A stretch of 64,000 bases of DNA from Adiantum capillus-veneris (Eukaryota; Streptophyta; Polypodiopsida; Polypodiales; Pteridaceae). The notes beneath the pieces are model-generated. The model made no database searches. It was given only the letters and a program-made list of their open reading frames with translations, and was not told where the DNA came from. Below, in pieces: positions 24,168 to 37,866 of this stretch. The stretch covers positions 95,122,412 through 95,186,411 of the forward strand of contig CM043963.1 in the NCBI GenBank assembly GCA_014529385.2. The letters are read 5' to 3'. How positions within the stretch are numbered: position 1 is the stretch's first letter; every line of letters begins with the position of its first letter. The position numbers were made by a program, and so were the translations under genes.

Positions 24168-24788
24168 TTACGCAATGTGGTGTACACATATATTCACCCT
24201 CCACTTTCTCATTTTCTTGAATACAACTTCATTTATATCACACATTTAGGGGTAGTGCTAGTTGCTAGTTTCCTATGGATGTGGTCCAGTTCATGTTATA
24301 AACTCCATGCTAGGTAAGGCATTGAGAACTCCTCCCCTATGCAAACACCTCCGCAACTCTGGCGTACATTGAGATTGTATTAAAGTTTAAATTGTATAAC
24401 TTTTGAATAGACCCTTTGGGCAAAGGCATCTCCCAAAGATTCATCAAAATATTCTTGTGTTGGTACGACTCATGAGGAGGAATGAAAGTACACATACTAG
24501 ATGAAGCTCCATGAGGTGATTACCAACCCATGGGGGACTAGGTGGCAAGGTCACATGGGAAGATAAATATGTGTGTGTGCTCAAGTTTCTCCTTGCTCAA
24601 TTTCTTTTTGGTCAAATAAAACATAAATTAAAAGAAAAATCTTAAGTACTTAGAAAAGCATCACAATTGTGGCCTTGCAAGAGAAGAAATAAAGTATCAA
24701 AAAAATTACACAATGCATCAAACTTGGATGTGGCTTCTCAAAAATCACTATATCTTCTGCGAATATTCTGACAAAGTTGTAGCACTTC

Positions 24789-24960
24789 ACTGATATATTG
24801 ATCTAGTCCCTAATCATGCAAATTTAAAATTATTAAGGTGTCCTCCTTTGTATTTTTTAGAGTGAAGCAAGGGGTAATGCTTCCCTAACTGATATATTGA
24901 TATAGTCGCTGATGATGCAAACTTAAAAATTATTAAGGTGTCCTCCTTTGCATTTTTTAG
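24789..24960. repeat. Short tandem duplication, period 99 bp
   Basis: A 72 bp core starting ACTGATATATTGAT and ending with CATTTTTTAG or TATTTTTTAG occurs at 24789 and again at 24888, with a few substitutions. Confidence 0.8.
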
Positions 24961-26500
24961 TGTTGACTTCAAGTTTTATGCTGGAGATGTCGATATTGAA
25001 GATGATCTCACCACCTAAACAAAAAATATGTATGTTTGGAATTGCCTTAAACTGTGATAGTGCACCAAATTTTATATATAATCTCCAATTTTATCAATAA
25101 TTTCTATAGTCTCACTTAGTCTAGAATCTCAAAAGTATTCAAAAAATCATTTTCAGTTTATATATTGTGAACTATGCAACTCTCATGGGTATGAAAATTG
25201 TGGTTTTAGTTTGTACTTAAGATTTTGTGTGCAAGTCATTCTTCAAATTTTTATTTGTTTAGTAATAAATGCAATTTGCTAGATAGTTTTTTTATTTTGT
25301 AGGTCTAAAAATGAGAAATCTAATTGGATGGTCTATTTTTGTGGGCCCCTAAAAGGATTTCTTTATTTTGAAAACCAGCATGGAGAGTATGTACATGAGT
25401 ATGGCCTCAAAGGAAAATAGATGTGCCAAAATATATGTGAGTATATAACCATGCCTTTTACAATGCATATAGCTGATGGTCAAGAGCCACACACATACGT
25501 TCAACAATATTCACACTTGCACATTTTTCTCTTTCTTCTTTGTTTTCTATTATTTCCATTTATTAGCTATTATGGAGTAATGCTTGTATGGTAGCATTAA
25601 AAATGAGCGACCACTCTGTAAGCACAAAATTCAAGGCTTTGATTTTCATGCTTTGAGTACTTTGCATGGTTTACTTGGAGAATTGAGGGACTCAAGTGAT
25701 TGAGATAGTATCATAATGAGCTATCACAGCCACTAGAATTACAACGAGACCCTTGAGTTTGCATATTAAAATTGTCGATAGAATATGCATTTTGCAAAAT
25801 AGCCTACAGGGCATGCCTATTGTATTCTCACAAAAGAAGAAAATATTTGATTACATCAAGGAAAAATGTTAGTATCCTCATCCACTTCCACAAGTGATTT
25901 GCTTGTGAGGTTGATGCTCAAGTAATCATTTATTTTCTTCATGATTAGAGGTTGGTGTGGGTGTAGGAGAGTCTCCCCAAGTAGGGCATATTTTTGTAAG
26001 GTCTCCACCTTTTTTGAAGCAGCAAATGAACCCTAAGTTTTATTTGAGAGCACTGGACATGCAAACTAGAAAGCCATTAACCTAAACATGTCGCGATTTG
26101 TATTTTTGGATTCTTAAACACAATTTTACTTTAGCTAGAAGTTTTTTTAATTAAATTCGGACAAAGAACAACCTCCATATCCTTGTTGAAAGTTTTCACG
26201 TTCAATTTAATTGGATAAAAAACTAGAAACATTAGGAGATAACTATTTCAATGGCCTAGAAGATGTTTAGTCACATCGCCTAACAAATGATTACTAGATA
26301 TTTACAAAAAAAGTCAAAAATAGACCCAAAATGGCAAAATTGGTCCTCACGTTGGGAAAGTAGCTCAAAACTATCCCCAAGCCATATCTAGGGTAAAATA
26401 TAATAGCAGCAGGTGCTAGGGGCATCTAGGAGACTGGTGTGAAGCGGGAAACTGCCAAATGTAGGCCTTGGGTGCCAATTTTTTTGTAAATAGGCCCCTA
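24961..26500. other. AT-rich, no gene recognised
   Basis: No frame longer than about 60 codons and no element terminus are visible. The sequence becomes steadily more AT-rich towards the array that follows. Confidence 0.55.
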
Positions 26501-26899
26501 GTCTTCACACTTTCACATAGGCTTGGAGACCCTTACAAATTCTCTCTGGTGTAGAGAGTCTACCCAAAAATCATTAAAGTGTGAAAACTCTAGTTGATTA
26601 ATCAAGATAATTAACACTAATCTGGTTAGATTAGTGAAAGACATATTAATTTATGTCTAATTTTCTAATTATCTTATTAATTAGAAAAGATTAAGCCTCT
26701 CTCTATTACTAATTACACTCTTATAAGCTATTAGTTTTTGAATACTAAATCTTTGTTTATGATTAGTAATCTAATTAATTACTAACCTATAATATGATCA
26801 AAATTGTCAATTTCTTGTCTTAATTAAGGAGAAATATATCAATTAACCTAGATAGTTATGAATTAAATTTTAGAGCTTCTACACATTGTTAGAAAGTTG

Positions 26900-27650
26900 T
26901 GGAAATTATATCAACTTTTCCTACTTTATTTTGGTTCTATCTAAACAAAAATACTTTATTTTTAGTCAAAAATTATGGGTAATTTAGGAATATAGATTAA
27001 TAAATCATGGGGTAATTTCTAGAGGTAGATTATAGTATTAAAAACTCAAAATAATTATCTCAAAAATAGTTAATTAGTTTCTCTAATTAATATTTCTTAG
27101 ATTCTTGTTTTTTAATAAAAATTAAGTAAGACAATTAAAAAATCAGTTTAGAAGTTAGAGACATAAGTTTCAAAGGTAGATTATAATGTTAAGAACCTGT
27201 GATAATTATCTAGTAGCTAATTAATTATTTTTTCAAATCACTACTACTTAAACTCTATATTTTTAAAAAATATAAGTAAGATAATTAGTAAATCAGGTTA
27301 GAAGTTAGTGCGATGATTCTCAAAGGAATATTACAATATTTAAAACTTGAAATAATTATCTCAAAATTAGTTAATGAGTTTTGCTAATTATTATTGCTTA
27401 AATTAATTTTTTTTGGTAAAAAACTAAGTAAGATAATCAAAAAATCAACTTAAACGTAAATAAGATACATTTTAAAGGTACATTATAGTGTTGGACATAT
27501 GATAATTCTCATAGTTATTTAATTAGTTGTGCTAATTTCTATGTTTAATTTTTTCTATTTTTAGTAGAAAAATAAAGGAAATAATTAACAGATCCTCTTA
27601 TAAATTTATAAGATAATTTGAAGAGGTATGATACTCTAATAAAAAGTTGG
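26900..27650. repeat. AT-rich tandem array, period about 150 bp
   Basis: About five degenerate units are anchored by AATAATTATCTCAAAA and the variant GATAATTATCTAGTAG near 27055, 27205, 27355 and 27500. The array is the inverted counterpart of the better-preserved array at 39750-40760. Confidence 0.6.
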
Positions 27651-28138
27651 GATAAATTTATCTTTATCAAATAATCACTTAAATAATAATAATTCATCAA
27701 AAAATAAGCTATATTTTACTATATTTAAAGAGGTAAAGTAAGGAAGTTAACTCAAAAAATTATACGATAATTAATAGAGCTGAACAAACCCACAAGGAAT
27801 CTAGGAAAAATTTATTGTGCTCATATGTGTAGTTAGGAAATTACTATGTCAAAATGTTATTATGTTTTACTAAAATTTAAAGAGAAAAGTGAGCAGTTTG
27901 ATTTTTTTAAATTAAGCATGGATTCATAAAGCTAAATTAAGGTATTAAGAACCCGCAATAATGGTATCACACCAAAAGAAACTATTTATAATACTATAAT
28001 GCAATGAAAAACTTTAAGCTTTTGGAAAATGGAATTAAGGTAACTGATAGAAATACCTTGTGAAATTCTTATGGTAAGTTTTGAGTTTTGATACTTTACC
28101 TAATGGTTAAGCATCATTTTATAAAGGATAAAGACAAT

Positions 28139-28315
28139 GGCTCCCAAAAGAACCCATGAAGATCAAAAATCAGATGATGATGTCAATTCAAAGAGGGCCA
28201 AGGCCACTCATGACCGTGAGGGCGATTCGGATGCAGGCCAACAAATGAGAGTGTTCATGCTCGAGAGCCTCAGTAGATTTTGGACGATTCACAAGTGGGA
28301 CTTGGTTGTGGATTA
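28139..28315 (+). other. Short charged reading frame MAPKRT, shared by both arms
   Basis: An ATG opens a frame beginning MAPKRTHEDQKSDDDV and continuing into KRAKATHDREGD and VFMLESLSRFWTIHKWD. The inverted arm carries a recognisable relative (MAPKRT...SDDE...LKRTKVSHDDE) near 39000-39165. The Lys/Arg clusters resemble a nuclear localisation signal. I do not recognise the family. Conservation of the protein-like pattern in both diverged copies suggests it was once coding. Confidence 0.35.
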
Positions 28316-29380
28316 AGTTTATAAGTATCCTAAGTCCTTTTTAAGTTATGGCATTGCATTCATTAAGAAATAGATGGGTATTTAGGAAATGTTAAATTGG
28401 CGAAGGGAGAAACATCGTGCAGTTGTTTGATAAATTGGAAAAGAAATGTTTTGGCTAGTTTGGTTGAATTTAGAAATATGTGATTGATCAACTTTAGGAA
28501 AGCTTGTCTCAAGGCACCTCCAGCTCGTTGGTATATTTTGATGAGTAAGGATGGATACGAGGCCACTTTTTAGTCCGCCACTCCGATGAACGATGAGTCT
28601 CTACTCCATCATGTCTTGATGTTTCTACATAAGTTAGTATATTGTTTTCTTATCCTAGGGGAGCCGCCTGGTTGTATGGGCATCTGGTTTGGTGTATGCG
28701 CGCTCCGAAATATTTGATGATATTTTATGAATAAGGAAGATGTATCGTTTTTCACCCTTATGTGATCTTGAGGCAAGTTGAGTTTTGGTCAAGTTTTTCA
28801 AGGATTATTTTCCAAGTGACTGTACCTTGTTTAAAGATGTTTTTTGATAAAGAATGTTTTTAGTGTTGTTTTTAATGTTGTGTTTTGAGAAACCACTGTT
28901 ACTCATTATTTTATGTGCTCAAAACATGTAATAGTAAGTAGAAAATAAAGAAGCATGTGTGAGTGCAGGGTGGTAAGTGGGGATTGACTAAGGTTGTCAA
29001 TCATGGATGGGTGACTTGATTAGTTAGGTAGCTATTTATCCCAATGCATTAAAGTCTACTAAACTTCTTCTGTGGAAGAGGATTCCACCAACAGATGTGT
29101 CCTCACTCACATAGAGGAAAGAAAGAGTTGGAAGGGGATTCCTTCGCCCATTTCTAGAGGCTATAGGGCCAAAAATAATTTACACCTTTTACTTTTTGTC
29201 CCATTTTTTCTTGCAAGACAAGACTATGTCTTTTTCTAGGGCTATAGTATCAAGCCATTGGCAATGGTAAGGGCCTACTCCCTAGATTTTTATTGCTTAG
29301 AGATTCTGATTTTTATTAGACCTAGAGACCTGTCAAGGACCCCATTACGAATTTAGCGTCGATAGGTTGGGGACCTCTCA

Positions 29381-29955
29381 ATTTTGAAGTTCCACTACAA
29401 TCGTTCATACCTATGTCGATAGCAAGAATCAAGAGTGACTCATCCTTTCAAAGTCCAAGGGCCTTCAAAATTTTATCAATGAAGAGAAATTGATGCCCCA
29501 CAACAATCATTTCATGCAATGTAGGTAATTGAATGTCTTTACTTCCTTCATTAGAGAATCTTTTAGGCATCTCTCTTGCCACTTGGTTGACCACTTCACT
29601 AGAGTGAGTCTCTTATAGAATCACATGCCACGGATGTGTCTAGCTAGTCAGTAAGCATGTGCACTTATTTGTTTACCTTCTCACCGGTTCTAATTTTTTT
29701 CTTTCAATTTTTTTAGTCTTTTCCTTTTTACACCTCTCAAGTGCCAACAAAGCTAAAACTAAGTCTAAATTGAGGAGTTGGGATCCTATAGGATGTGATT
29801 TTTTTGAGGATATGGATATGTGTTGCTCCAATTGAGGAGTTGGGCTCCTCTAGGATGTGATTTTTTTGCAAGAATTTCTAGTGAGCAATGTTTTGGAATC
29901 GGGCAAGTAGGTTCCAAAACAATTCTCCATCTCAACACTTGAGAGTTGAGGATCC

Positions 29956-30033
<78 letters not shown>

Positions 30034-30297
30034 TAAATTTCATTGATTTTTTCCTTAGGAACACACCTCAATTGAGATCCCTTGAGTGCAATTTTTTTTT
30101 TCTGAAAATATATCTCTCTCTTCCTCCCTCTCTCTTACACACACTCATAAACAAGGACAAAGGCATGCCTAGATCATTAAACACACTTTTTCTCTCAAAT
30201 ATCATGATTTATGTCAAACCTTTAATTTATTCACTAACATAGATCTCTCAAAGATTTCAATCCCTTGATGAATAAAGGGAACACTCAAATCATTTAT

Positions 30298-30388
<91 letters not shown>

Positions 30389-31155
30389 GGACAAGCATAC
30401 ATCCAAATCATTTAACACCAAGATTATTGTTCATAACAAGGAAAATTTAAGGGTTCATCAACCAAAATAATCCAAATCAGCTTTGCAAAGGTCAAAAATT
30501 TGTGAAAAAGGTAGTAAAAAAACTATCCCATCATTAAGCTATACTGTAAGTTTTCATACGTGCATTTGTGGCTAAGAGCATTGTAGACATCCACCTTGCC
30601 TACCCGTGGTTGATGTCCAAACATGTTTTCATTTTGGCTCAAACCAAGCACTATAAAAAATAGATGAAGTAAAAGTGATTGAAAGCAAATAAGATCTTTT
30701 CTTGGTTTCCTATTTGCTAAAATTAGAGCATATACAGTAGGGCTAATCCTTGATGAATACCTCATACAACCCCACGTGTTTGTCTTCTGCAATAAATGAG
30801 TCAACTTCTTTGTCTCTATGATATGTATTCCTAGATTGACTAACCAAATTGTCAATGGAGAGGATCTAGCCTTGGTTCTATGTTATGGTCCTCGTTAGGA
30901 GAATTTTTGACTCAATTTTGGGCCTTTTAAGAAATGACATGTTAGCATTATCAAGAGAGATAATAGAAAGTCCCTATTTTCATTTTCCAAATTTGTTTTC
31001 CAAATATCTTAAAATCACCCATACTCCAGGGTATGTTTCGTAAAAAACTCCAAAGGTGTTTAGACAATGATAACCTACGATGGCTTGGAATTGAAAGCTG
31101 AATATCTCAATCTTCTCCTTTTTTTAAAACTAAGACCTGCCCCACTGAGCATCAA
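29381..31155. other. Microsatellites, otherwise no gene recognised
   Basis: (TC)n fills 29957-30028, and a (TC)n(AC)n compound tract fills 30301-30387. A 25 bp phrase TTGAGGAGTTGGG...CTAGGATGTGATTTTTTTG occurs twice (about 29773 and 29831), a small local duplication. Other open frames have no family signature. Confidence 0.6.
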
Positions 31156-31770
31156 ATGTCTTTTCTCCACGTACCCCTTTCAAGTTTCCCTTGTTTGCAC
31201 TCTCTCCTTTGGCCTCTCATCATTCTGCTAATCGTTTTGATGATGCCATCGTCTTCTCATAGAAGTTCTTCCAGGAATTCAAGAGACGTGTATCATTTGC
31301 ATATAGAGCTCCCACGAGAGTATGAGCCACTTAGCAGGAAAAACAAGTGATGCAACATTTTTGAATCTTCAAAGGTGAATTTTAGGACACAAGGCAAGAG
31401 AAGTGTGGACCTTTGGGTCAATGGTAGAATGTATCCTCAGCATCCCATCACAAACTCAACTCCACCTTTCAAGGACATAACTTCATTGGTGAACTATGTG
31501 GGAGATGGCCATAACGGTCTATATGGCTATACTAGGCACTTGGCTGCACGGAATGATATTTTGCAGCTTGAGAGAGAAACATTGCTTACAAAGAAAATGT
31601 GCACTTGAACAAAACTGAAGAGCACTATGCTCAAAAACTCAAAGGAGACAAAGAAATCATCACAAAGCTTACACAAAAGCTTAGAAAAAAAGAAACTACA
31701 TTGGGTGCATGACAAAGAGAAAGAAAACTACAAGACATCAAGCAGCTAAAGGTTGGCTCTGGGGGAATTA
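31156..31770 (+). other. Coding-like stretch, possible coiled coil, unrecognised
   Basis: Successive frames read SSSRNSRDVYHLHIELPREY and NFRTQGKRSVDLWVNGRMYP followed by LARNDILQLERETLL-like and Lys/Glu-rich sequence (KLKGDKEIITKLTQKLRKKE) suggestive of a coiled coil. The frame changes at least twice. It may be an exon set or a transposon remnant; I cannot name a family. Confidence 0.25.
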
Positions 31771-32299
31771 AGAAAAGAGTTTGGGCCATCAAGTAAGTTT
31801 ATATAATTCCCTATGCTCTTTGTCTTGTATCCTACTCTTTACTTTCTTGCCTAGATTGTTCACTCAAGCAAGATGGCAAGCGCAACGCACCCACTTCGTC
31901 TACTCCATACAACCTCATATTGAATCAGAAAAATGTTGGTGGGTTGTTGGAAAACAAGCACTATGGAAAGATCATCTCCAAATAGGTTGAGAATACTTTG
32001 AAAGAGAATCACCTTCCTTTGTTCAGTCTTGGTGGTGCTGATTCTTCTTCTTGTGCGTTGGCTTGTTCTCTTTAATGCTCCTCTTATTGATACAGATATT
32101 CCAATCCTCCCACATGATCATCATGCAAAGTGTGCATGGGATTTTTGGTTCGAGTTTTGAATTTCTTGGGTGAGTGTTTCCATTTCAAAATAACCTTTGA
32201 GCCCTCTTTCAAGCTCAAATGTGGTAGCTTCTCTCTCTACCCTAGCCAATTTCTAAATAGGCTCCTCTATTGGTGCAGTTTGATATGGCATTTTCTTGG

Positions 32300-35200
32300 G
32301 CTCCTCTTCATTCATTTTAGCTTTCCCTTTGCTCCTTGTTTTTCATTCCAGAGGATTTTCCTCTTCCTCTTCTTCTTCCTTCTCGCTTTTTTTTGCCTTT
32401 GCCGAGGCCACACCTATTGTGGTTGCCTCTTGTTCTGATACTTTAACAAGTTTTGTCTGCAACCTTGTGGCTACTGGTGATTCTCTTGTTTGTACTTCTT
32501 CTTCTTCTTGTCTTTTGCCAGCTAGCCATACATTTTGTTCTAGGGTTGGCGGTAGATGTTCTGCCGATTCAATAGCATGATATGCTATCCTTGTAAGCAC
32601 TTCTCGTGCCCCTAAGAAAGAGATATTATCTGGCTTCTTCACATGTGTGAGGGTGCTATGAATGTAATGAGCGTGGTTTACTTCAATGGTCTTCTTTCTC
32701 TTGGATGCCTAGGTGAAAGTAGAAGCCATTGCATGGTTTGAAGAGTGTATCTCGGTGGCCTCTTTGTAGTGAAGTGGAAGTGCTGATGACAGAGTCACAA
32801 AGCTTGCTCTATTTCTTTTTGTCTTTTGGAAGCTTTAAAGCATCTACTACCTTGTTCTTCTGTGATGTTTCCCTCAATTGGGGTGTCATTCAAGTCTAAG
32901 ATAGTAGCCCAACCTTCTTTAGTGATGCTATGTAGCAATTCATATGCTCTCTCGTAGTCCACATCACATGGTTCTAGCTCACTGTAATCTTTGAGACCGA
33001 TTTTTCCCATAATGGATAACTACATCTTCTTTACCAAATCTTGATCTTCCTTTAATAGCATTTGCACTTCCACATTGGGATCCTTGTGCACTTTTGAATA
33101 TGCCATGGTATAATGTGACATGTTGGCTCTCTAGTCGCTCTTTGGTAGCAATGTAACATTGGCCTCTTTTGAAGATTCTTCTTCTAGATGATATGGGGGA
33201 AGCTCTGCCAGTTTAGCCTTCATTGATTTCTTCTTTGGGGGCCCAATGTTGATGAGAGAGAACCTGCTAGAAATTCATCAAATTTGTTGTCAGACTAGTT
33301 CCAACAATTCCCAAAAAGTAGAAAAGCTAACAAAGGAACAACGGAGCACTAAAGACAAAATTTCTAGAAAACTCTATTTTAGGCATGCCTAAGATGTAGG
33401 TGTGTGTGTGTGTGTGCATGTGTGTGTGCGTGCAAATTGGTACCATTATGCATGCACATGGTGTGTATGTGTTCAATGGCACGCATGAAGTGTGATGGAT
33501 TTTTGACACCTGTGGTGAGAGTTATGGACAACTTTGTGTCCAATTTGTCCTCTTTCAGACCTTGTGGTGATTGATGGAATTGTGCTTTGCCAAACTTGAT
33601 GAAAATTTTCATGGAGCTTTAGATGAGCCATATAAACATTTCTTTACTGAAATTTGATGAGTCAAACCCCTTTTGTCACACATCTATCTTAGGTATGCCT
33701 AAGATAAATTGGTGTGATTATGGGTCATTTTGGGCTTCTTTCAGCTTGATTGGCTTTGTAGAGTGGAGACTTGGTGTTTGAGGAAGTTTGGGCTCAATTG
33801 ACAAGCTAAAAGTCAGTTATGTTCACTTTTAGTGTCTTTTGGGAGGTAAAGTGCAATATAAGGTAATGCATGCATGAGAAATGTGTACCAAGGTGATGTA
33901 GGCTATGTGTCAGGTAAGGGGATTATGCTCATGTGAAAAAATGTGCAAAACTTTCTTAGAACATGGCTGATCATCTTTGGTGCACCTAAGGTAAAAGTCT
34001 CACTTGATTTCCATTTATGCCCCTAGCTTGCCCTATCTAGATTCTACTATGTTAGTTATGGTGGGTGAGGGCCTTGGTTTTGTATCTTGCACTTGGTGTT
34101 GATCCCAATGAGGTTGATGGTCCTTTTTTGAGATGAACTTGATTTAGAGTCACTAGCCAGTAATTGTGTGCCCATTGAAGGTTAGTAAGGGTCAATTGTA
34201 ATGTGCAGAGTGTCCCCCTTTAGTTTGAGGTCATTTGGATCAATATTCTGCATGAAAGGCAAAATATCGCTTTGTGGTGGAGATATGGTCATTTTGCTCT
34301 ATTATGATGAATGGGACTCTAATGCACAACCAATTCTCCACATTTCCCCAACATGAAGGCATATGATCATGTGTCAAAAATTTGTCTAGAACTAAGCTCT
34401 TTATCTTCGGTGCATCAAAGATACTAGGTCAACTTCTCTGGAAATGATATGGATATGTCATCCACCTCTGTTCTTGGGTTTGATTGTTTTTTAGCCATGT
34501 GTAATACGCTTTTAGGAGGGTATCTAATGGCTCATTATCCTTCTTAACCAACATTGATCCTCCTAAAATATCACTTCTCGATTTCTCTTATGTGGATGGT
34601 TCTTCTAGAGGTTGAGACATCTAGATAAGAGAAGGTTCTTTCTCATGTTTTCTTATACTCTCTTTAGCTTGGGTAAGATCCTTAGCTAGGGATTTTTGCT
34701 TGGTGTTCTACGTGCTTTAATCCTAGACTTTCTAGCTTTCTAACTATTCCATTTGCTCTTGTTTTTTTTACTAGGTGCATCGGTCTTTGATTGATCATGT
34801 GTCTTTGGTCTTGCATTAGTTTTTGTTTTCTCTGTCTCTGGGTTCTCATCAGCTTCCTTTTGAGCTTGCACTTGTGTAACTACTTGAACTGGTATGGAGT
34901 TTTTGTTTTTTGAGCTACTGGGTAGCTGAATGATTCTTGAGACATTTTTTGTGATCTTTATGACTTGGTTTGGGTTTCTTGGATAGTCGAGGATCAAGTC
35001 AATAACTTCATAGTCAAGACAATAGGCATTTATTTGAGTGATCTCCATCTAAGAACATTGTTTGACCAAGTGGTTATCACAGCTTTTGTGAAAATCTATC
35101 TCTAGTTGAGGAGCTTCTTCTTAAATTTCCTCTTGGCTATAAACAGGCTCTGACATAGCCAAGCCACTACTGCAATGTTCTTTCATCCATCTCATACCTT

Positions 35201-36650
35201 CTTTCTTCAGGTCAAAACGTAGCAGGTGGTGGTACAGGCCTCACCACTCCATGTTTTTCTCTCATCTTCTATCGCTTCGAAGGTCAGTATCCACTTTGGT
35301 TATTATAATACATTATTGTTGGTACTAGTGCTTGTTTATTAGATGTCTCCATCATCACTATGTATCTCATGTCTACTGGCATTGGAGGTTGTTGTCCTAA
35401 GACACGTTGTGGCCTTAAAACTCCTACTTTGCCTGGCGCATTCTCCATAATGTATCTTGGTGGAGCTAGTGGAACAGATTGTACATACCTCTCACAAGCA
35501 TATTCCATGCTATAGTAGCACTCTTCCCTCGTATGGTTTCTCCATTTCCCCTCAATTTCACACCACTTAGGCTCCCCCAAATCAGACTTTACAATAGGAA
35601 CTAACCTCTTGACCATTTCTTTGATAAACTTCTCTTGATCTATAGGTACCACTGGTTTTGCAATGGACTCAATCATTTGTGAATCATTGCTTGACTCTTA
35701 CAATCCTTTTATTTATATTATTCACAGTTATCCACTAGATAAAGAGCTTCCTTGATCAATTCATTCAGCATCAGGCTCCTTATTATATGCAGATCTTTAT
35801 GCATACCCGCATGTCTCATTCCTTGGATAAAGATTAGCATTAGTCATGCCTGTGTAGGTAGTTCTTCTTTTGGCCAGAACTTGGCATATATCTTGAGCCA
35901 TAATGTCGCCTTGCGCACTGATTCACCCTTTTTCTGCTTGAATTTGTGGATCTGTGAGACAATGATGTGAGCTATGCCTTTCTACTAGAATTCTTTGATG
36001 AATTCCTCAAATAGCTCGTCTAAAGTCTCAAGATCCTGTCTTCACATTGATTCAAACCATGTAGCTGCATCAATCCGAATCCTACAAACTGTGTCACAAA
36101 ATTTGAAATTTCCTCTACTCTACCTACTCTTCTGAAAGTTTCTACCTAATCTCTCGGATCTTTATCTTTGGAGTATTTCTTGTCTACCCATTTTTTGGAC
36201 TTGAGATGGTCTAACTCATTGATTGTCTACAAGTCTAACAATAGACTCTCCCAATCCTTCTCTCATGATTGCTCTAAGAGGGAATCTAGGTGGATGCCTT
36301 TTGGAATTTTCATAGGAATTCTCGTGTTTGGTGGGGGTATCTGTGGTCCTTCATTGACAAAATATCCACCTATTTCTAATGCAATCTATGGGTTTGTGCT
36401 TTCTACAAATTTGTATTCTCGTCCATACTTGTCAACAATCTTAGATTTCCATTGACGGTCGACTCCGTATGTATAGATACATAAGAGCTTGCAGTTTGTC
36501 AGCTCTTCAAGGTATGGCTCTGAACACCTATAAAGGTTGACCTCATTGTCATCAATGTATTTATACAGTCCTTCACTCACATGATTTGTCAATTGAACTC
36601 TCTCAACAAAATTAGTCTTTATGAACTGCAAGCTTGGAAGATTCATTACG
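32300..36650 (-). mobile_element. Old LTR-retroelement remnant with gag
   Basis: On the minus strand, 36650 to 34740 reads as a gag: an N-terminal part (about 36386-36646), a capsid-like segment with AATWFESM and QKKGESVRKATLWL (about 35860-36110), and a C-x-x-H-type finger WCEIEGKWRNHTREECY (about 35520-35580), as seen in plant gag proteins. More protein-like sequence on the same strand follows (YSELEPCDVDYERAYELLHS, about 32795-33010). No LTRs, integrase or reverse transcriptase were recognised. It is heavily broken, with many breaks, and clearly old. Confidence 0.5.
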
Positions 36651-37866
36651 GGCGGATGCTCCTCTATCGTTGGGATTTAGAAGCTTGTGTAAGCTGAGTT
36701 TCAATCTAAAGTAGACATGCTTGATGTAATAAAACTTATTCCAATGTGTTCAAGTGATTTGGTTAGGAAAAAGTTGAAACTATGTCCAAAATCGCGATCG
36801 TTTTCTCACAATTCTCTCAAATTGTTAGTTTTAGACACCCCCAACTTTCAGATGCATTTTGAGGCCTTAAACGACGGTTTTTTGAATACTGACTGTTGTT
36901 GTTCATGGGGTCACACTGAATCTTGTAGAGCTACTCTTGAGATTTGTTTTGATTAAAAAAAGTTTTTGAATCCAATATTGAGAGCTCAAGTTATGGCCAA
37001 CTTCAGTCTTCTATCACATTCAACCTTCCTGTAGGTCAATTCTAACAAAACAATTTTTGAGTGTCAAGACTAGATACATTCTTTGGTCCACTTACAAGTG
37101 TCCAACTTTTGTTTTGAAATGATATTTGGGATTCTAGGGTCAAAAGAAAGTCCTTTGACTAGTCAATGTTTCTATCTGGCCTCAATCTGTGATTAGAGTC
37201 TTTATATGCGTATGATGTATCCTGACTTAGAATTGCTCCAAAATTTAATTGTAGATTCTTATTGATGTACTCTAACCACTTCAAGTCTCAGTTTGTGATT
37301 TTGACACTTTTAGTCAGGTCCGTCACTCTGTTTTTGGTTAGGTTGCTTGCAACATCCCTGAGAGGTTAGCTAAGCCAAAAGTGATCGAAATTGAATGAAA
37401 CTTGGTCTCTAGGCCTATTTTATGATGGCAAACACTTTTGTAAGCTCAGATGTAAGTATTGACCTCTAGTTTGGGACTTGAGACATCATACGCTACCATG
37501 TTGTGACACGTACATAGTCGGAACGCATGCTACAAGATCTATCTTGCAACTTTTCAGATACATGATTATATTTCCTATAATGTACATATGTATATCTAAT
37601 TATAATAATAAGCTTTCTATCTCATCCTATTATTTATCTTAAGGGTAACATATTCTTACTTTACCGTCAAAAACTGCTATGAGAAAAGCGTCAATAGATC
37701 CGCCTCTTTAACTTGGGGCAAAAAGCATTGATTCTTTCTTTATACTATCTCATTATTATCTCACATCCTAGCTAGATCCTATATCTAGGGTAACTTCCAA
37801 TATATATATATATATTCTATGTATTTTTATATTCTTTCTATATTTCTTTTAAATAGTTACTAGGTG
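36651..37866. other. No gene recognised
   Basis: The sequence is AT-rich and unremarkable, with a short (TA)n at about 37798-37815. It could be the leader of the retroelement to its left, but no primer-binding site was found. Confidence 0.5.

Larger units (their letters stand above)
26540..29380 (+). repeat. Arm 1 of a diverged ~2.9 kb inverted duplication
   Basis: This segment and 37867-40775 are homologous in opposite orientation. Colinear matches include the MAPKRT-start region (28139), CTTGTCTCAAGGCACCTCC (28503), ATGAACGATGAGT (28585), CCTAGGGGAGCCGCC (28656), GGTAAGTGGGGATTGACTAA (28972) and ending GGTTGGGGACCTCTCA (29380). The upstream half is AT-rich with a ~150 bp period array. Identity is roughly 70% by eye. 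The common end TCTCA would suit an LTR end (CA), but no primer-binding site or coding domain confirms this. Confidence 0.7.
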